Source: Gari tellinella
Lineage: Eukaryota; Mollusca; Bivalvia; Cardiida; Psammobiidae
Direction of reading: 5' to 3'
DNA length: 64,000 nt
Assembly: GCA_922989275.2 (NCBI GenBank)
Contig: OV277872.1
Coordinates: 31,971,619-32,035,618, forward strand
In this document: piece after piece, positions 57,433 to 64,000 of the stretch
Layout of the letters: each line of letters begins with the position of its first letter
How positions within the stretch are numbered: the first letter of the stretch is position 1
The notes under the pieces: model-generated
Database searches by the model: none
The model's input: only the letters and a program-made list of their open reading frames with translations
Told to the model about the DNA's origin: nothing
Translations under genes and position numbers: made by a program

Positions 57433-57635
57433 CATTTTAGCGCATTCAATTTATTCCACCAGTAAAGAAAAAAGTTCCAGTTTATATCGTCATGAAAATG
57501 ATAATCATAGTTTCTATGTCTTATCAGATGGTAGCTTATAGCAGGCTGAAAGTAAAGCAGAATGCGCCTCAAGGCGCATTCTGCTTTACTTTCAACCTGC
57601 TGAAAGTGGTAACTAGACACAGGCCAAGGGGTTAA
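57433..57635. mobile_element. Family-D MITE with class-2 hairpin
   Basis: Hairpin at ~57540-57604 (GCTGAAAGTAAAGCAGAATG); right end GGGGTTAA at 57632-57635. The left end merges with the dispersed repeat. Confidence 0.75.
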
Positions 57636-57715
57636 TGGTTAAAGACAGGTGAAAGTCTACAGTAGGCGTCTCCTATGATCAGGATCTACTATTTTGTCAT
57701 TTAGCAATACATTGT

Positions 57716-59668
57716 AAAACAAGAGCCCCATGGGGCATATGTCGCTCACCTGAGAATAGCTGTACATCAAAATGGAGATTGATGTATGTCCAGGACGGGG
57801 TCATTTTTTACCCGAGGGGCATAATTTGAACAATCTTGATAGAGGACCTGTAGATGATGCTATGTTCCAAATATCTAAGATCAGGTTACTAGGGTTCTAG
57901 ACAAGAAGATTTTTTTTAAGTTTCCATTGAAAAAATCTATTTTTAGCTCCTGTGACCTACATATGCAACAGACTGGAACCATTTGAACAAAACAGATAAA
58001 GGACATCTAGAAGTAACACCATGCCGAATAGCAAAGCTCTGGCTATATTAGCTTCAGAAAAGAAGACGTTTGAAAACTGTGACCCCCGGAGTGTGGCTAG
58101 TTTTGACCCCAGGGGCATAATTTGTACAAACTTGATAGAGGACCTGTAGATGATATGCAATCGACCAGAACCATTTGAACCTTATTGGTATAGGACATCT
58201 AAAAGTGTCACCATGCCAGATATCAAAGCTCTGGCCATATTAGTTTCAGAGGAGAAGGCGTTTGAAAATTTCACTATATAACTCTATGTTAAACTGTGAC
58301 CCCCCGGGCGGGGCCAATTTTGACCCCAGGGGCATAGTTTGTAGTTTGATAGAGGACATGTAGATGATGCTATGTGACAAATGTCTAAGATCTGGCCCTT
58401 GTAGTTTCAGACAAGATTTTTTAAGATTTCCTTATTTTTTCACTTGGTTGCCATGGCAACCAGAGTTCTACATTGTTTTTAATTCTTTGAACAATTTTGA
58501 AAGAACTTGACCCAAGGAACATTCTTGTAAAGTTTGGTTGAAATCTTTTCAGCGGTATATGAGGAGATGTCATTTGAAGCAATTGTTAAAGACAACAATG
58601 ACTGTATAAAGTGAAATTATTTTCTTCTGTGGAAGAATAAATTAAAGACAAAAAGGAATATGTATGGGTTAATAGGTTAATAAATATCATTATTTACATT
58701 TTCTAAATATAAGAAACTATATGTAAATGAGTGGCAAATAGTTTGGATCCAGATTAGATGCAGCATTATGTGGCATCTGACATGGATCCATACTGTTTAT
58801 GGCCAAGAATTAATTGTGGACTGATAGACAGAAAGATAACCAAACAAACAAAACACAAACAAACAAACAGACAGACCAAAAGTAATATGCCTCGAACTAA
58901 GTTGTGCTTGAGCATAAAATAGCAGACATCACAATCATTTCTGTTATGTATCTCAGTGACCCGAGTTCAGAGCTAGCTATGGGTCAGTTATGCAATAAGA
59001 GACGGTCTCGGAGAGAAATGACTATTATCATGCTGAACTGTTGTCTGCTCCAAATGTTTGTATGTGAAATATGTAAAAAATAATAACTTATATTTTCTAA
59101 ATATAAGAAAATATGTAAATGAGTGGCAAATAGTTTAGATCCAGATTAGATGCAGCATTATGTGGCATCTGACCTGGATCCAAACTGTTTGCAAAAATGT
59201 TGCATTTAGTATAAGGGTAGCTTCTTAGCCTGGAAGATACAATGGTTCTGTATAAAAACGGATCATTAGAGAGTTTTTACTGTCAGACCTGCCTCAAAAA
59301 GCACTGATATGGCCAGGGTTGAGTCAAATTTGACCCTAGGGTTTTGATTTTTTACAATTTTGAAAGTGATTTAGTAGAAGATACTATTCATGCAATATCT
59401 AAGGTGTGGGAATAGTGGTTTTTTACAAAAAAATTGTTTAAAAGTTTTTCACTTTTTTTAATAAATTTCAATAAGTAGTCCACCAATGAATTTTAATTTA
59501 ACAATTTCTGTAGAGAAGCATCCAAGGAACACCGTCAGCAATTTAGTTTCCCCCTCAAACTCGCGGTTTCAGAGGAGATGTCGCTTGAAGTAAATTTGAA
59601 CGGACGGACAGATGGACGGCGGGCGATCACAACAGCTCACCTTGAGCCTTCGGCTCAGGTGAGCTAAA
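57716..59668. repeat. Dispersed GCTCACCTGAG repeat(s), two merged copies
   Basis: Starts AAAACAAGAGCCCCATGGGG and TCGCTCACCTGAG; ends GCCTTCGGCTCAGGTGAGCT at ~59665. Internal duplications include two copies (58680-58800, 59085-59190) of a decayed class-1 hairpin (GGATCCAGATTAGATGCAGC). Confidence 0.7.
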
Positions 59669-59843
59669 AATGAGACGAGGATATCCGAAATGCTGATCTC
59701 GGCGACCCCGTGACACGTCAGACCTTGTTGTTTGACTATAGTAATAGGATTTACTACTGTATCAAGTTTTGTTGCTGTATGTGCAGTCTAGTCTAGAACA
59801 GACTTTGAAAGGAAAACTTTAACGCAGACCCTAGAAGTCTGGT

Positions 59844-60053
59844 GCCCCATTTCATAAAACTTTGTACGACAAATATGGTTGCAAGTAAAGTTTATAAAAG
59901 TCTAGATTATTCATTTCTACATCTAATTCTTTTTTTGGAACTGTCTTGAAAATACGATTCCAAAAAGATGTCACAAGACAGGAATAGATAAGAGAAAGTT
60001 TAAAGTTTGGACTTGCATCCGTTTTTGTCGTACAAAGTTTTATGAAACGGGCC
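59844..60053. mobile_element. Family-J hairpin MITE (210 bp)
   Basis: Ends GCCCCATTTCATAAAACTTT and AGTTTTATGAAACGGGCC; GTACGACAAA pairs with TTTGTCGTAC; inner palindrome with CTTTTTTTGGAACTGTCTTG. Confidence 0.8.
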
Positions 60054-60277
60054 TCAGGGTCACCAAATTGGTGTACTCATTGCGATACAGCTGCATATGA
60101 AGTTTCTTGACCATAGGTGCACTCATTTGTTAGTCCAGAACAGACATGAATGCAAAACCTCAACATTGACCCTAGAGGTCAAGGTCATTAACTGCTGCTA
60201 CATTTATGCAGTCTACTCCTGGAGTTATTTCAGCATAATGACTGTAGAACAGACTTTCGCACAAAACTTCAATATAG

Positions 60278-60480
60278 CAGGGCTCCAGATAAAGGGAGTA
60301 TTTCAACAACTAAAATCTTTATTTCTGAATTAAACCCTATGGTGTTACTACTCATTAGAATTGTCTCTTCGAGACAATTCTAATGAGTAGTCACACCATA
60401 GGATTTGCTGCTGGAATGGGTGAGAAAATGGATTTTTACTCATTTTTACTCCCTCTTATCTGGAGCCCTGATATAGACCC
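60278..60480. mobile_element. Family-I MITE (203 bp), 6-bp duplication ATATAG
   Basis: CAGGGCTCCAGATAAAGG start, TTATCTGGAGCCCTG end, ATATAG both sides. Hairpin CTCATTAGAATTGTCTCTTC with its inverse. Inserted in a degenerate tandem repeat (60080-60780; CATAGGTGCACTCATTTGT recurs at 60111 and 60559). Confidence 0.85.
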
Positions 60481-61408
60481 TAGAGGTCAAAATCACCAAA
60501 CTTCAATGTAATGTTGGTTTACTCATTGAGGTGCAGCTGCATGTGAAGTTTCTTGACCATAGGTGCACTCATTTGTCCAGAACAGACAGCGAGACTAACC
60601 CAAAATCTCACCATTGACCCTGGAGGTCATTATCAAGGCAACAAACTAAGGTGCAGCTTGATGTACTCATTGAGAAAAATTATGGCCAATGTTAATTTAA
60701 GGTTGCAAATAAATGTGGACTTGGACATTGACCTTTGTCTCGACATGTCTTAAATATACATTTTCAATTTCTCTTAGAGCAATATGTAATACCAAATATG
60801 ACACTGGAGGATGGAAGGTTATTTCATATATTTGACCTTGACATTAAATTTTGACCCCTTATGTTCATATAACTCTTCATATGCCATGTATTGAGTGTTT
60901 TACCAGTTTAGTTATTGCCAACATAAAATGTTGCGGGTATAAACAAACAGACAGGGCAAAAACAGTATGCCTCCTGGATCAAAGAGGGCATGAAAGGTGA
61001 GGAATCCCCACAGGGAGATACCACAGAAACATAAGTTTTGACAGAGAAGTTTATTAATTGTGACAGAACAGTTTTCTATAATTTTTTGGATAACAGAACA
61101 AAACAAAATAAGTAAAAGGCACCAAATGCTAACCTCATATAAAATAGTCTAAACTTAAGTAACTCTAACTCTCTTCAAAGCCGAACGTTACCTGTATTTC
61201 AAAGTTAACTCGTGGCAAATCCATGATTTAACGTTGAAAAGCAAGCAATTTTTTTTGTTCGACTTTACATGGGCTCATAATCAAACTTCGACTGAGGAAA
61301 ATCAGATCAAACTGATTAAAGGAAGTTCGAGATACCATGGTTAGACGGTATTATCCCAATGATTTGTGGCATCCGAATATAGAAACCACAGAAACAAGCA
61401 ATTAATGA

Positions 61409-61618
61409 TACAGTATAACCTCTCTATTACTACCACTAAAATGCAGGCTAATTCATTGTATAAAAGACAGGTGACAGCATAAAGCAAGGTGATAGTAAAA
61501 CAGAAAGCTCCTAAAGGAGCTTTCTGTTTTACTAGCACCTTGCTTTAAGCAGGCAGTCACCTTTCACAAACACATAATTAACACATTTTAGTGGTTGTTA
61601 TAGAGAGGTTGTATTGTA
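61409..61618. mobile_element. Family-F MITE (210 bp), class-2-like hairpin
   Basis: Type copy: ends TACAGTATAACCTCTCTATT and ATAGAGAGGTTGTATTGTA. Hairpin AAAGCAAGGTGATAGTAAAA with CAGAAAGCTCC apex and its inverse. Confidence 0.86.
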
Positions 61619-61729
61619 TATGAAAGAACCTGGTAAAGGGCATCAACTTCATCCTATTTTAAATACTTTTATTTAAAGAACATTGTCCATAGAGTAAATT
61701 ATAACATCACAATCTTATCCAGGGCTCCA

Positions 61730-61911
61730 GATAAGGGGAGTATTTCAAAAACCAAAATCTTTATTTCTGCATTAAACCATATGGTGTCACTACTCATTAG
61801 AATCGTTTTGTAGAGACGATTCTAATGAGTAGTCGCACCATAGGATTGGTGCCGATACAAATGAGAAAATGTCAAATTTGTTCAGTTTACTCCCCCTTAT
61901 CTGGAGCCCTG
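61730..61911. mobile_element. Family-I MITE (182 bp), 8-bp duplication ATCTTATC
   Basis: CAGGGCTCCAGATAAGGGG start, CTTATCTGGAGCCCTG end; ATCTTATC at 61722-61729 and 61912-61919. Ends and duplication length fit hAT elements. Hairpin CATTAGAATCGTTTTG / GAGACGATTCTAATG. Confidence 0.88.
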
Positions 61912-62154
61912 ATCTTATCTGTCAAACAATATTTTGGACAGGTGTCATTATGAACTGTATTGGTGTATATAATAAAGGCTTTGACAATATATTTTGATCA
62001 CAAGAGACCTTGCAGGCCCTGATGAGATGTCACATGATACTGTGGCACCTCATCAAGTTCTACACTGTATGCAAATGCCTATTAAAGCAGACTGCGACGC
62101 CAAATTGAATCAGTAACTAAAGTATAATGTAGATCTTCAAATCCAGACAACTGC

Positions 62155-62396
62155 TTAACTCTTTGTGCCCTAGTCCCGCATATAGGCGTGCTTTTCAAAC
62201 ATGAATAGTACACATGTCCTATGCAAACAGTGAAGACCCAGATCAGAGGGCTCCGAAAGGAGCCCTCTGATCAGGGTCTTCACTGTTTGTCATAATGCCA
62301 AACATTGACAAAAACAACCCTTAAAAGTCAGAAATGGACTAGACTTAAATGGAAACTGGAATTGTCCATTTAAAGTTTCAGGGAGGAAAGAGTTAA
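62155..62396. mobile_element. Family-C MITE (242 bp), inverted
   Basis: Opposite orientation to 2869: starts TTAACTCTTTGTGCCCTAGT, ends GGAGGAAAGAGTTAA; hairpin intact. Confidence 0.87.
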
Positions 62397-62420
62397 TGCA
62401 GATGTTTTGCTTGTTCTGCA

Positions 62421-62634
62421 TTAACCCTTAGCCCGCCAAATAAATTGTCGTCTGCTATATTTCTCGTCTGCTTCAAGTTTCAAAGTGCTTCAAAGTTGCT
62501 CAAAATTGCTGAAAATGTTGTCTGAGTGTCAAACAGCTTGGATCCGGATGAGACGCCGAGTTACTCGGCGTCTCATCCGGATCCAAGCTGTTTGCATATG
62601 GAGCTATAGTCGTGAGTGGCAGGCTAAGGGTTAA
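62421..62634. mobile_element. Family-B' MITE (214 bp), perfect class-1 hairpin
   Basis: TTAACCCTTAGCCCGCCAAA start, GGCAGGCTAAGGGTTAA end. Hairpin CAAACAGCTTGGATCCGGAT pairs without mismatch. Shares its last TTAA (62631-62634) with the next family-D element. Confidence 0.88.
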
Positions 62635-62807
62635 TCCATTACCCCATAGCCTGTTTTTAGTTTTGAAGATACACGACTTTCAGCCTGCTTTAAGATATCT
62701 TCTAAAATATAACATTTGGTTTTTTTTACTGTAAATTGGAACTATTTTCTCCAGTTGAGGAATAAAATAATGGTGTAAAAAGACATATTTATGGGATAAT
62801 GGGTTAA
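62631..62807. mobile_element. Family-D MITE with half hairpin
   Basis: TTAATCCATTACCCCATAGC start, GATAATGGGTTAA end. Only one arm end (CTTTCAGCCTGCTTTAAG) of the class-2 palindrome is left. Confidence 0.8.
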
Positions 62808-62952
62808 GCATAAATTATTCTTGCAAACATGCATCAGTCTTAACAGTTGCTAAACACAAATTTAACTGTAAATGTCTTGATAGATGCAACTGTCTTGAAA
62901 GATTATTAAGCCCCGTGTTCCGAAGGCTGGCTTGAAAGTTTCTCTGCCCAGT

Positions 62953-63587
<635 letters not shown>

Positions 63588-63590
<3 letters not shown>

Positions 63591-63766
63591 CCCATTACCC
63601 CATAGCCTGCTTCTAGTTTTGAAAATAGGTGGCCACCTAAAGCAGGTTGAAAGTAAAGCAGAATGGGTCTTAATGCACACTTTGCTTTACTTTCAAACTG
63701 CTTTAAGCTACCATCTACTAGGATATAGAAACTTATTTCACATCTTACATTTTCATGACTGTTTAA
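63588..63766. mobile_element. Family-D MITE, left part with hairpin
   Basis: ACCCATTACCCCATAGCCTG, class-2 hairpin (GGTTGAAAGTAAAGCAGAAT with a worn partner); cut by another D element at the TTAA 63763-63766. Confidence 0.78.
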
Positions 63767-64000
63767 CCCTTTCCCCCATAGAAGCGCCTTTTAGCACATT
63801 CAGTTTATTCTTGCTCTAAAGAAAATAGTTCCAATTTATACATTCATAAATATGTATAATACAAAATATTTTCTATATTCTAGTAGATGATAGCTTAAAG
63901 CAGGCTGAAAGTAAAGCAGAATGCGCTTAAAGCGCATTCTGCTTTACTTTCAACCTGTTTTAAGTGGACACCTACATTCAATACTAGAGATATGCTATGG
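63763..64000. mobile_element. Family-D MITE, runs off the window
   Basis: TTAACCCTTTCCCCCATAGA start; class-2 hairpin at ~63897-63963 intact. The right end lies beyond 64000. Alpha-tubulin upstream intron. Confidence 0.82.

Overview
The window looks like nuclear DNA of a mollusc, most likely a bivalve. This is inferred from AT-rich DNA, split genes with GT-AG introns, a tRNA-headed SINE ending in a GCGACGTAAAA-type tail, and a dispersed repeat bounded by GCTCACCTGAG and CTCAGGTGAGC. The species cannot be fixed from sequence alone. Fewer than 4% of the bases are coding. Almost everything else is mobile DNA, mostly short non-autonomous elements (MITEs) with long central hairpins.

Genes, all on the minus strand. 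(1) Positions 293-18153 hold a complete kynureninase gene (KYNU): 12 coding exons that join in frame into 498 codons, with the PLP lysine at residue 293 closing exon 8. Its intron 3 carries 13 tandem 129-bp copies of the 3' part of exon 3 together with its splice donor; the functional exon is the 14th. (2) Positions 35203-35435, 41491-41723 and 49547-49824 are three terminal-type exons. Each has an acceptor in the same phase, two C2H2 zinc fingers and a stop, as expected for alternative 3' exons of one (BTB-)zinc-finger regulator whose shared 5' exons are not visible here. (3) Positions 62953-63088 are the last exon of an alpha-tubulin gene that continues past the right edge.

Mobile DNA. About two dozen copies of one 250-bp TA-flanked MITE (family A) are scattered throughout, several nearly identical. 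Other families end in TTAA (B, C, D), TA (E, F, G, K) or CAGGG (H, I). Families with unrelated ends carry recognisably the same central hairpin. Class-1 hairpins occur in A, B, C and E, and class-2 hairpins in D, F, H and K, so the hairpins behave like exchangeable cassettes. This is the strongest candidate here for something undescribed. There is also a 1.74-kb Mutator-like element (19689-21425), a 1.14-kb element built of CAACGTTGA motifs (53673-54809), SINEs, a LINE tail, and two oppositely oriented arrays of a ~190-bp satellite.

Layout: 0.3-18.2 kb KYNU with MITE-filled introns; 18.2-31.8 kb repeats, no recognised coding exon; 31.8-50 kb zinc-finger exons among satellites and MITEs; 50-62.9 kb repeats only; 62.9-64 kb alpha-tubulin end. 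Repeats repeatedly lie within a few bases of splice sites (KYNU exons 3, 4, 8, 9; alpha-tubulin last exon), so mobile elements have helped shape the current exon borders.
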